Source: Symbiodinium natans (taxonomy: Eukaryota > Sar > Dinophyceae > Suessiales > Symbiodiniaceae). Taken from it: a DNA stretch of 64,000 bases. The notes beneath the pieces were generated by a model. It searched no databases. It saw only the letters and a program-made list of their open reading frames with translations, and was not told the origin of the DNA. Within the stretch, counting starts at the first letter, position 1. Each line of letters begins with the position of its first letter. The stretch covers positions 452,001 through 516,000 of the forward strand of contig CAJNDS010002140.1 of assembly GCA_905221605.1 (NCBI GenBank). Reading direction: 5' to 3'. Positions 29,063-41,800 of the stretch are shown here, in pieces. Position numbers and translations under genes: made by a program.

Positions 29063-32000
29063 CCCACGAAGCCCTTCGCGCCAGCGAACGGCAGGAAGCG
29101 CCCGGCATGCTCGAAGGTGCCTTCATGACCGGAACCTTTGCGCCTAACAGGCAGGTTCAGCCTTATGCCCTAGGTACCCGAAGGGTTTAGGGTTTAGGTT
29201 TAGGGTTTAGGGCATAGGGTTTAGGGTTTAGGGTTTAGGGTTTCGGGTTTAGGGTTTAGGGAAACTGAGACCTAAGGGTTCATGTACCTAATAGGGAAGA
29301 CATTGGGCCCAAAGTTAAAGTGACTATGTAGGAGGTACTTTAAGGCCCAAGTACTCACTATTTAGGTCCATGGACCCTGAGGGTCAGCGCTTCGGGTCTA
29401 GGCTTCTCTGTTGTAGCCTTATACTTCAAACCCTATTCCCCTAAGTTGACGAACTGAGAGATCTTAGGGGGCGAGCGTTGTGACGATCTTGGGTTTTGGG
29501 TTTTGGATTTGAGGGTTTCGGGTCTCCGGGATGTTGGGTTTTAGGGTTTAGGGTTTAGGGTTGTGAGAGCACTTCCATTAATTAGATGCCGCATCCATAG
29601 GAATGCTGCTGCAACAGATCTAGGGGCTTGTTGTGTTGAGGGTTGAGGGTTTAGGGTCTAGGGTTTAGATTCTTGCATCTATCGGACGCGCAACCGTGCC
29701 TCGAACAGAAGTTACTTTCCACAAATCATGGGTGAGATGGGACAACTCCCGTCACTACTTGGAGGTCCCTGGTACTTATAACCCAATTCAAACTGCACTT
29801 ACAACCCACTTCTAAGCCCTTTCAGTGCCCTAATATGCTTAGAATTGAGTTCTAAGTACAGTTATCGTTGGGTTATTAAGAACCACGGACCTCCAACCAA
29901 TCCGGAACGCTCTGAGCCCCTAAACCCTAAACCCTAGACTCTAAACCCGAAATCCTAAATCCTAAACCCTAAACCCTAAACCCTAAGCCCTAACCCTAAA
30001 CCCTAAACCCTAAACCCCAAGCGCCCAGATGATTGTGGCTGCAAGGCTCGCACGGACTAGGGGGGCCCTCGTAGGCGCTCAACAAAAAAGAAGCCAAGGG
30101 AGTGACCGAGAGTCTCCATTTTGTACATGGATAGTAATGTTGGGAATTTCAGAGCGCACGGACCTCAAACTTTAAAAATCTCAAGACCCGACAGTTGAGG
30201 GTTTAGGGTTTAGGGTTTAGGGTTCAGGGTTCAGGGTTCAGGTTTGCCCGGAAACTTGTAGACCCGGCCCTACATGCGGTGCTCCTTGCAGGCTGATGGC
30301 AGCCCTGAGCGCGCACAGACGGCTCCACAGCCAGCAGGAAGATTAAGTAAGGTTCAGGGTTCAGGGTTCAGGGTTCAGGGTTCAGGGTTCAGGGTTTAGG
30401 GTTTAGGGTTTTGGGCTTAGGGTTTAGGGCGCTGTTTGAGGCTTAAGGCCTATTTGCTACGTTTGTTGCCAGCTAATTCGTGGCCAGCCCGCCTGCCATG
30501 CAACAGCAGGGAGGTGGGTCTTTTAAAATTTTTTGCTCTGCAAGACTTTCCGAGAGCGGTCTATGATGTGTTTCAGGGGGAATGGCTCCCCAAAAAAGAA
30601 GGCACTGGTGTGTTAGTGCAAGAACGCCTTGCCTGAACTGCTTCGAACAAAAAAGAACAGTACAGTACTGTATGTATGTATTTATGTATGTGTGCATGCC
30701 TGCCCCCCAGCCTTATTTCCAAAACGTCATGATTAGTCACATCCGTATGGAGACGGTATGACGATGTCAACCAGTAGAACCACAATATGCCACGATGCTA
30801 CCCAGAGATGTGGCATTCCAGCTTCTTGAGAAGATAAAAGCCGGTGAAGCATTGACAAGGATACTGCATATGTGCCTGAGCAACACATCTGACCGTGTTC
30901 TTTAACAAATGTCTGCATCCCAAGCAGAAGAGGATTCTGGTCAGCGCGACCGCCAACTCGCAGCCCCTTTTGCGCTTGCAGCCGGGGATGATTCCCTTTG
31001 GGCTGCGCTCCTCGTGGCATTTCGTGCCAATCACATCCAACTCCTTATTCGAAGCAGCGATTAAGGCGGAGGAGTTTGTGGCTCACCAAAAACTTGTCCA
31101 TACTGTGCTTTGGGAGCGCACCAGTGCTTCTGTCATGTGGCTGGCTGTCCAGCACGAACGGGCCAATATGGCCACTGCTGAGCATGTGCTGGTGTTTGTG
31201 GCTCAAACTACAATTTTACTTGTAGCCGTAGCGGCCGAAAATCCACGGCACGAATTGCTTGCGGCGGCATACATACATGCATGCAGCGGCATCCTTCATA
31301 TCTGACTGCGAGAACAACTACTGATTCGCACACACGTTGGCACGCTGGTAGCGACCTTCTACCCAAGCAGTTCTGCACATGGCGCGCGCAAGTATGTGCG
31401 GACGAGCTTTCCTCGCGGTGGCCGTGCTTGGCATAAGCCACTTTGACGCCTTCGGGGTTCACAAAAGAAGGCATGGATCTGGCACGGGCCCACGGGCCTC
31501 GGGTTTGGAGAAGTGTGGGACTCTGGGACTTTGGGCCCCGGGTTGGTGACCCGAAACCCGAAAAACCCCAAGACCCTAAACCCCAAACTCTGAGGCGTGC
31601 GTGGCGATGCCTCTGGGCAAGACTGCCTCGCGGACTCTCAGGCCGAGGTGGACATCGAGATCCTTGGTAGCCCCGTGCTACCCTTTTCCCTTCTTTTTGG
31701 TTCAAGGTTCCCTTAAAAACTTATCATGTAACCACCCGAAAGAAGGGTGCCCTTATTGTAATATGGTTACTGGGCTACCAAGGATCCAAGAGGAAGCAGA
31801 ACTGCAGGTGATGCGGCAGGATCGGGGGCTACGTGGAAGCAGCTGATTCCTCGTCTCTGTCTCTCTCCCACTCTCTCTTTCTCTCTCTGTCTCTCTTGCC
31901 ACCTTCCAGCCTGTTATTGGCTGCCATGTGCTCCGCCTCTTCGTTCTTTCTTTCCTCTACAAACATCTTCTCCCTCAACTGGTAGCAGCTGCTCTGGCTC

Positions 32001-35000
32001 TCTCTCGTTTTCTCTCCCTCCCATGCTCCGCCTTGCTCCTTCTGCTTGCTCTGATGTGGGTTTAGGGTTTAGGGTTAGGGTTTAGGGCTTAGGGTTTAGG
32101 GTTCAGGGTTTAGGGTATGTTTCAAACATCCTCATGGGCGAAATGAGCTCTTGTTTTGTACAGCGCCTGCTCAGGTCCAAAGCTAGCCCAGTGTTGCCCT
32201 TGTTCTTCCCTTTTTTGGGTTCAAGGTTCTCTTATAAATTATCCAACCAAAGAAGGGTGCCCTTATTGGTTATATCGTTACTGGGCTACCAAGTTATGGT
32301 GAGCTTGGGGTGCCCAGGGTTTGGCGGTTTGAGTCCACGTCGCGTTGCCGACACTGTTACTCGCTTGGCCTTTGGGAAATTCTGCCAGGTTTTCCTTTCT
32401 TTGGGCTTATCAGGGACCCTACCTATGAGTATCTTTCAAAGGGTTGAAAGCCCAACCGAGATTGGTTTTCATGTTGCCTATTCTAGACTTAGCTAAGCTC
32501 CGGCACCCGACACCCCAGAATCGAAAGGATGTCCAAGAACCCTAAACCCTAGACCCTAAACCCTGAACCCTAAACCCTAGACCCTAAACCCTAAACCCTA
32601 AACCCTAAAACCCTAGACCCGAAACCCTAAAACCCTAGACCCGAAACCCTGAACCCGAAACCACTCTCAGCCCTCAACACCAGGAGCTTCTCCAGTACGG
32701 AGTTCGAAGCGTCAAGGCAGGAGCCAAGGTTCAGCTTTTCAGGGTTTATGAGCTTGCCGTCGGGTTTAGGGTTTAGGGTTTAGGGTTTAGGGTTTAGGGT
32801 TTAGGGTTTAGGGTTTAGGGTTTAGGGTTTAGGGTTTAAGAACATGCGGGTCTCCAGGGTCGCAGCTTAGGATTTAATATAGGGGTCGGAGCAATTACGA
32901 ATAGTATTCCCTTGTGGTCCCTTTGTAACTAGACTATAGCAACCCCCCCAAAACCCTGTTCTAATTATTAAGGCCTTTTTTTGGGCTTGCGGTTTAGGAT
33001 GTCGGATTAGGGTCTAGGGTTTAGGGTTCAGGGTTTAGGGTTTAGGATTTAGGGTTTAGGGTTTCGGATTCAGGGTTTAGGTTTGGGCCTTAGGGAGTTT
33101 CGGTGAGAACAGAACGCTATAGAATGCTCCCAGCCCAGGCTGGCGAAAGTTATCATGCAGCTGGGCGGGCGGACGCGCAAGAAGAAGAAAGTGATGAGGA
33201 CTAGCTTGGGATCGCACACACCGGAACCCACGCCCTAAACCCTAAACCCTAAACTCGAAACCGCAGGGGGTGGGCGGGGGCGACTGCCATGAAGGAGATG
33301 CTCATTGCTCAGAACCTCCACGGAGAGGATCACGTACCATTGCTGAATCGGCTTAGGGCTTATGTCGTTTAGGTTGTGTTGGGTTTCCGGGCACACTGTG
33401 GATGCACGATGGTTCGAGGGCGCTTGTGTAGAGGGTCGGGTGCAACTTCTTACGACGACTGCCTCCTGAAAGGCTTTGCGTCAACAGTTTCAGTCAGGTC
33501 CTCGTACCCGTACCGTCCTTGCAATTGTGTGGCATGATCGGAAGCGGCGATGGTTGCTTTTTGGGGCGCTGTGTTCAGAAATTTGCCCCTGGCTGAGGCA
33601 GTGCAGCATGTGGTGAGTCGAGTGCTACAACTTCAGCAGCCAACTTGGGATGGCGAGGGGTTCCTTGGCAGGTAATGGCCCAACGACTTGGTGTCCTCTG
33701 CATGATCATCATCGGAATCCTTAGGTCCTCAGATAGCATCGACTTAAATGTCTCATCCCTCAAAGGCTTCGATCTGAAAATCCGGACCCACGGTGCAGGA
33801 GCGCTGTGGACTGCGCCAAGTATCCCATGTTCTGCACAAAGAAGCTCAACTGCTCCAAGGACTTATATATATATGTATAAATACATATATATGTATAAAT
33901 ACATATATATATATATTATAGATTCGATGATCATATAGATATCTGGGGGGGGGGGTTGGCGGACATAAGGGAGCCCTGCGATTCCATTTTATTAAGGACC
34001 CCGAATAAGGTACGCCTAATGTCGCAAACCCCCATATCTGTTTTTGCCTCTGATCTTTACAGCACTTGGCGAGTGGCTAGCAGTTCTTCGGCGGCCGATA
34101 CGGCCCGCTATCAGCGGCAGGGCTTCAGGTCTGGGGTTTCGGGTCCGGGCGTTGAACAAACCATCCAAACAACCCTGGGACCCTCCCTACCGGGCCCCAT
34201 ATTCATTTCATTTGGGACGAACGGGTGACGAAGATTGCTCGGAGATGTCTTGTAGATGATCAACTTAGATGCAGAGGCGTGTGTAGCACCCCAAACGACC
34301 TCATCCAACCTCAATCTACACCCTCGAACCCTAAGCACCCTATGCCTGAGCACCATGAGCCCCAAACCGCAAAATTCTAAACTTGAGGCTACCTAGGAGT
34401 GCACGAAATCAATGACCCTTACAGAAAGGACCCCCCAATAAGGCACCCCTCATATCGTAAACCCCCAGAAGCCTCAAAAGCCAGCACCGCTCGGCATCGC
34501 AGGAGCCTCTGACGAAGGCTGAGAAGGAGAAGATGGACACGCAGATAGCGACCAGCGGCGGCCAGGCTCGGATGGCGAGGGCTCTTCAGGGTTTAGGGTT
34601 TAGGGTTTAGGGTTTAGGGGCTGAGGGCTTAGGGCTTAAGTCGCAGGGTGTAGGATTCAGGGTGAGACCACTCTCGGTTGTTTTCTTGTGGCAGCTGGCT
34701 TGGACAAGAGTTTTTTTTAATGATTTCAGCCTTGAGGGTGGTAAGGCTTGCAAGAGTTTAGGTTTTTTTTGTGGCGGTCTTCAGCTTTAAGAGAATACCG
34801 GGATGTAGGGCTTCAGCGCTTATAAAGGGTTTTGGCTGCTTTAAGGAGGCGTTAAGTGTTTCAGCATCTACTGTAGGGATTGCTTCCGGTTTTTTAGGGG
34901 TTTCAGCTTCGAGGGTTCTGGGTTTCCTGCTGAAGGGTTCTTGGACTTCGTGTGGAAAAAAAGTGGTTTGCTGTAGGGTTTAGGGTTTCGCATTTAGGCT

Positions 35001-38000
35001 GTGGAGGGTGGTCCTCGTGCTTGCAGCCTTTGTTTCTCGCACCTGCCCTACCACAGAACCCTGGATTTCCAACGACAATTTAGGGTTCAGGCTCCCCCCC
35101 CCCGACTAAAATTTAGGGTTTAGGGTTAGAATGGGAGACGTGGGAGGCTAGGAAATTGGGAGAGCTGTCCTCCTGTACTTTTTCGACTTGACACCACCGT
35201 CCAAATATCTTCCTAAGTCGGAAGAACCCGAAGAACCCTGTTATAAACTTGCCCCTTGAACCTAAGCGTTAAACCGTTGGTAACCCAGTGGTACCCTTTA
35301 CCCTTTTTTGGCTATGGGTTCCCTTCTAAAGTATCCAAGACCCTAAGCCCTACAGTAAGCTGTACGGAGAAGCATGGCCAGGTTCCTCAAAAGGATCGCG
35401 CATGAGTCTGTGAAGCTCTGGTTGCTGCCCCCTCCCACACTTCCCCCCCCACATCATCACACCCCCCCTGCCCTCCCGGACAGAAAGTAGTTGAGAGACC
35501 CTAAACCCCAAACCTTAAACTCGAAACCCTGAGTAGGATTTGAGGAGGCTTAGGGAGATGCATTTCGCAGGCCAACCTCAGAAGTTGGTGCCGGGCATAC
35601 CCAATGTACTCGACTTCCATGCAGAAGTGCCCAGGATGCAGGGGTTTAGGGTTTAGGGTTTAGGGTTTAGGGTTTAGGGTTTAGGGCTTAGGGCTTAGGG
35701 TTTAGGGGTTAGGGGTTCCGGTCGGAAGCAAGAGGGTTTGTGCTGCGAGTTGGAGTTGCGCCCTGCACGTCACAAGCATCCACGCACCAGGGCTTTGGCA
35801 ACCATAGACCTGGGCAAAGTCTTGTATTGGGGCCCTTGGGGTCAGGCAGGGCTGAGACCTCTCCACTTACCACCCAAGCCACCTCAAGTTTAGGGCTTCG
35901 GGCTTGAGGGGCCTTCCGGATCCGAACTGCTGTTTTGCAGAGATGGTATGTCTTGCTTTGAGCTTCGTCTTGAGTCTTAGCGCTGACCTGGATAAGATTA
36001 GCCAGACTGGCAGGGCACGTTACCCCCTTCTCCTCAAAGCATCAGCATCCCAGGTGCATTGTGGAGAGCGATTCTCGTGGATACGCCAGAGAGTGGCCCG
36101 GCTTGCCGATGCATCGAACAGAGCCAATGCGACCTGTATTGCGATGCGACCTATACCATGGCCTAGTCGTGTAAACGTAGGCTGTCTGCAATCATGACGG
36201 AATGATCCCCAAACCCTAAACCCCAAACCCCAAGCCCCTAAAACCTACATTGGCACGACACGACACCGCGTACTCGAAGGGTTGGCCCATCGTTTCGGAC
36301 AAGCAGCTATCACCGAAGCAATGCGATGTGGTACCACTGCAGTTCAACCACCAGTGGGCTTGGTTTTCTTTGAGCCTTCTACAAAATCCCTGATACTAAT
36401 CCCTAAACCCTAAACCCTCAACACACAGATTCTGCTGGTCTTTCAAGGATGTTCAAGGCCCAGCAAAAGCTTAAGCTGACCGGCCGCGATCCCAGACGAG
36501 CGCCCATGTGCGTTGCGTGTCCCCAAAGAGCCCAATACCCCTTCAATTAAGGAATATTCCTTAAATCATATTAAGGATCCCTATATAGATTAATGAAGCA
36601 ATCTTCCCTAATTGAGGGATATTGGGCTCATTGGGTCCATTTTCAGAGATTTCGTCCTCTGGGTCTCCTTGACAGGATTCCCCTTGTGTGCCAAGGGGCC
36701 GATGCAATCTACTGCTTTGTCTCCGGGCACTGCAACAACACGCAGGTCACCGACAAGACTTCGATGCACGAAGCTGAAGGCATCTGCGACAAGATTTATG
36801 GACAGACGCCGGACGCTCAGTGTGGGTTTAGGGTTTAGGGTTTAGGGTTTAGGGTTTAGGGTTGCTTTGGCGAGCGACGATGGCCTGTCGATTGCAGCGC
36901 GCAGCCATGCCATGATATGGATATGCCCAGTCTCAGCAGAATCCATTATCGAGTGACAAGCCGCAGAACACAGACTCGAACCCATTGAGGTTGAACCAGC
37001 TTTCAATGAGGGACAGGCATTGAACTTCCAGTTTAGTTGCCCAAGGCGTGTTTGGCTCTTAGCAGGCAATGAGGGAATCAGGGCCATGCAAAGACCCTTG
37101 AAGGATATAACTATAAGTATAAATACAAATGTAAATACAAACAAATATATAAATAAATAAATAAATATATATATATACACATACGTAAACAAATAGACAG
37201 CCCAGTGGGTTGGTGCGGCAGCCCCGCCGTGGCCACCCACCCACCCACCCTTCCCCATCCCCCCTTCCCCCATCCCCCCTACCCGCCCACCCCCCCCCGC
37301 ACCCACCCCCCTAGGGTTTAGGGTTTAGGGTTTAGGGTTTAGGGTTTAGGGTTTAGGGTTTAGGGTTTAGGGTTAAGGCAAGCCCTGAGATCAAGGCCCT
37401 CTGCAACCTCTATAAACCCAGCACCCTGAGCACAGAAGCAGGTCCGTTCTTTCAACACTTGGTTCAAATTTAGCTGCGCCCGTGCCGATGCGAAGCATGC
37501 GAAACACACACGTGTGACATCCGTCCTTGGGAACCCTCCCCCCCCCCCACCCCGCCCGCTTCCGGCAACAAAAAAAGCTCGGAATACGAAGCCCAAAAAC
37601 CAGGAAACTCGAGCCTGACCCCCTGCCCCACCGGGTTCGCTCCAAAGTTGTCCCGTCGCCCCTGCCGACACTAAGTGCGTGCGAAGCACGCACGTGTGAG
37701 TATATATATATATATATATATAGACATACATATTTGTTTTTAGATTCAAATATATATATATATATATATGGCCCTCACATATACCCTTTAAGGGATTATA
37801 TAGGGTCCTCATTCCCTCATTCCCTCATTCCCTAAGAACCAGCCAGAACCAGAATTCTCAGGTGGAAGCACCTCGGCTGGAACGACTACATGGCCGTGCT
37901 GGCACGCGCCCTGGAGGTCGCGACCAAGCACCACATCCCCAAGGTGCGAATGCTGATATCTGTCTGTTGATTTGGGTTTGATGTGGAACAATATTCTTAT

Positions 38001-38779
38001 ATTCGTACCTCACTCTCGCATATACATAAAGTACTTGGTTATGGTCAGTTAGTAGGTTGTTATAACAGTATTTTGTTATATGGGTATGTTACTACATTAT
38101 TTGATTCATGTATTTTATATTCGTATCTCAGTATATTCGTATATTCAGATACTGTTATAGTATTCTATTCGTATATTGTTATTTTGCCATGTGGGTTTAT
38201 TGTTAATATATTGCTATAATGTCATATTGTTATATCTCCATATTGTTATGTGAATATTCTTACATTATGGTGTAATTATAGCATTGTAGTATATATATAT
38301 ATATGTGCCATGGACCTTTAGGTATAATGTGATTACTTGCTTTGGGTTTTACTTCAACAGTATTAACACTTATCAAATGAGCAGTTTGCGTTTCATATTA
38401 TGCATATTGCTACTAGAAAGTTTTTGATATTTTATGTCTTTTGGGTTCATGGTCTAGGGTTGTGCATTCAACGGTTATAAAAGGATTGTACGAACAGTCC
38501 AGGGTGTATGACCACTTCCTGTTGTCGAGGAGAAAAAGGGGTCGGAACAGGAGAAGATCAAGGAACCATAGAACTCTTTACATTCAGTCACTATTCACTT
38601 TACACCCCCTCCTCTCTTCCCTTTCTTGACTTTGGGTAGAAGAAAAGGAAAGTGGAAGGAATCATCAAAGAAAAAGTCAGTCTCACTACCTTCATCCACC
38701 GTCTCCTCTTTTCGCTCTCTCTCTCTCTATCTCACTCTCTCTCTCTCTCTCTCTCGCGCTCTCTCTCTCTCTCTCTCCC

Positions 38780-38812
<33 letters not shown>

Positions 38813-41800
38813 TGGCTCTTCTTACCGAGGAGAATAATGGCTACATATAAATAACACATGTCAATCTCAACCCATTCATCCTCCCTCTTCTGTGGAGGAG
38901 AGAATGCATAACACTAGATGAGCGAAGCGCATGGACGGGAAGAGCGAGAAGCAGGTAGTTGTTTGTTGCATAGGGGAGGCCCACTCCCCGTAGAGCAGGA
39001 ACGAGTTCCTCTGTTCCCTTCCTTTGCCTTCTTTAGTCCCTCCCCTGCGCTCCAACTGTTCTGTTCCGTCTTTTAAGGAGAAAGAAGGGGTAAAGAAGAA
39101 GGACGAAGACGGTTCCACTGTCCACTTATGCATGTTCATTTTATCTACAGGAGTTAGCAAGAGTGTTTAAGCAAGCTAGATAAAGAGAACAACAAGAACA
39201 AGGACGAGGAAACCACGAGCAGAATGTACAAGGAAAACACGAGGAATGAAAACCCATCGCAAAGAGAAGTGCCCACACTCAGTCTCACTGCACTCATCCT
39301 CTAATCCTCTCTTCTTTCTCTTCTGTGGTTCTCTTCTTATCCTACTTCTTCTCTCTGCTCTCTCCCTTCTAGTTTTTTTTCTTGATTTTCTTGCGCGAGA
39401 GAGAATACATAACACTAGATGAGCGAAGCACATGGACGGGAAGATGAGAGAGAAGCAAGTAGTTAGTTGTTTGTTGCATAAGGAGGCCCACTCTCCCTCT
39501 AGGGCAGGGATGAGTTCCCCTGTTCCCTTCCTCTTGCCTTCTTTAATCTCTCCCCTGCGTTCCAACTCGTCCGTTCCTTCGTTTACGGAGAAAGAAGGGT
39601 GTATATACAAGGACGACGACGGCTCCCCTGTCCAGCATGTTTTTTTGATCTTCCCATTCAGCGAGAAAGGAACAGACAACAGGGGAAAACACAAGGAACT
39701 AACAAGAGTGTTTAAGCAAGCTAGATAACAACAAGAAAAAGAAAGAGGAAGCCGCGAGCAGAATGTACAAGAAAAACACGAGGAAGGAATAAGTGATGTT
39801 CTTCTTGCAGAATGAAGATTTGAGAACACAAGCCAATCTCAAAAGAAAGAGGAAGCCACGAGCAGAATGTACAAGAAACACACAAGGAAGGGATAAAGAT
39901 AAGCGCCCTTACCCAGTCTCACTGCATTCATCCTCCATGTGGTTCTTTTGTTACAGAATGAAGATTTAACAGCACAAACCAATATCACCACATTCATCCT
40001 CCCTCTTCTCTCTGCTCTCTATGGAGGAGAGAATGCATAACACTAGATGAGCGAAGCACATGGACGGGAAAAAGGAGAAGCAAGTACTTGTTTGTTGCGT
40101 AAGGGAGGCCCATTCTCCCCCTAGGGCAGGGATGAGTTCCCCTGTTCCCTTCCTTTTGCCTTCTTTAATCTCTCCCCTGCGTTCCAACTTTTCCGTTCCT
40201 TCGGTTGAGGAGAAAGAAGGGGGTATATACAAGGACGAAGACGGTTCCCCTGTGCCCCTGTCCAGCATGTTCTTTTGATCTTCCCATTCAGCAAGAAAGG
40301 AACAGACAACAAGAGGAAAGCAACAAACCTTTAACTAACGTACGGTTCTTTCAGGAGAAAAGGAGTCGGATAACAGGAGAAGAACAAGGAAGAGGTAAAC
40401 ATGAAAACATGTCACTCTTCTATTTACACACTCTCCTCATCTCTCCTCTCTTCCCTTTCTTGCCTGTTGGAGAAGAAATGAGGAAGAAAATAAACCAAAA
40501 ATAAGGGGGAGGCGCCCTGATTCATTCTCACTGCCTTCATCCATCCTCTCCTCTGCTCTCTTATCTTGCTCTCTTATCTCTCTTCTCTGGCTCTGTTCTT
40601 GCCGGAAAGAAAGATGAATGTCCAAGAACCCAAGATCATCTCGTTACCTTCGTCCTCGCTCTCATCTCTTCTCGCTCTCATCTCTTCTCGCTTTTTCTCT
40701 GCTCTTTGCTTTTCTTATGGAGGAGAGAATTGCAAACAGTCTCGCGAAGTCAGATTTGGGGCTGCGCGTGTGCGCGTGGGGGGCAGTTATGTTGCAAAAA
40801 GTGGCCCCTCGCAGGGCTGAGTTCCCCTGTTCCTTCCAGTTTGTCTGCAATCCACCCCCCCTGAGTTCCAACAGTTCTGTTCAGATAGGACAAAACGGCT
40901 CCCCTGTTCATTTGTGCGTGTTCTTTCAACAGACTCATTCAGCGAGAAGGAACAGACAACAAGAGGAAAACACCAAGGAATGAACAAAACTGTTTTTCTT
41001 CTTTCTTATCAAGGAGAAGGACAAAGAACATTTCAATTGTCGTAACTCTCCTCCCATCCCTTTCTGGTCTTTGGGAGGAAGAAAGAAAGAAGGAAGAAAC
41101 AACAAATTCTGAGAGGCGCCACTATTCAATCTCACTACCTTCATCCACCCTCGCCTCTCTTCTTTCTCTTCTTGGAATGTTTGTGTAAGGACACAAATCC
41201 ATCTCACTACAATTTCCTCCCGCTTCTCTGCGCTCGCTCTCTCTCTCTCTCTTCTCTTCCCTTCTCTTCTCTTCTCTTCTCTTCTCTTCCCTTCCCTTCT
41301 CCTTCTCTTCTCTTCTCTTCTCTTCTCTTCTCTTCTCTTCTCTTCTCTTCTCTTCTCTTCTCTTCTCTTCTCTTCTCTTCTCTTCTTCTTGTTCTTCCTG
41401 GGGACGGCCTTGGGCAGGGGGGGGCTGGAATTTAAGTCACCCTTAAGTTTTTGGAAAACTGAGCTCCCGAAATGACAAATCGCAAGCAGTGTCCCTCTTA
41501 AGTTTTTGGACAACTGGGCTCCCAAATGACAAATCGCAAGCATTGTTACCCCTGAAGTTTTGGAAAACAGGGCTTCCAAAATGACAAATCGCAAGCAGAG
41601 TCCCCTTTAAGTGTTTGGAAAGCTGAGCTCCCAAGATGAGAAGTCGCACGCATTGTCCCCCTTAAGTTTTGGAAAAAGGAGCTTCCAAAATGACAAATCG
41701 CAAGCAGTGTCCCCCTCTAAGTTTTTGGAAAACCGAGCTCCCAAAATGACAAATCGCAAGCGTGTCCCCCTTAAGTTTCTGGAAAACTGAGCTCCCAAAA

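Noticed and set aside
30895-31305. 136-aa plus-strand ORF as a gene
   Set aside because: No domain recognised, no heptamer or splice context on either side, and a comparable ORF on the opposite strand.
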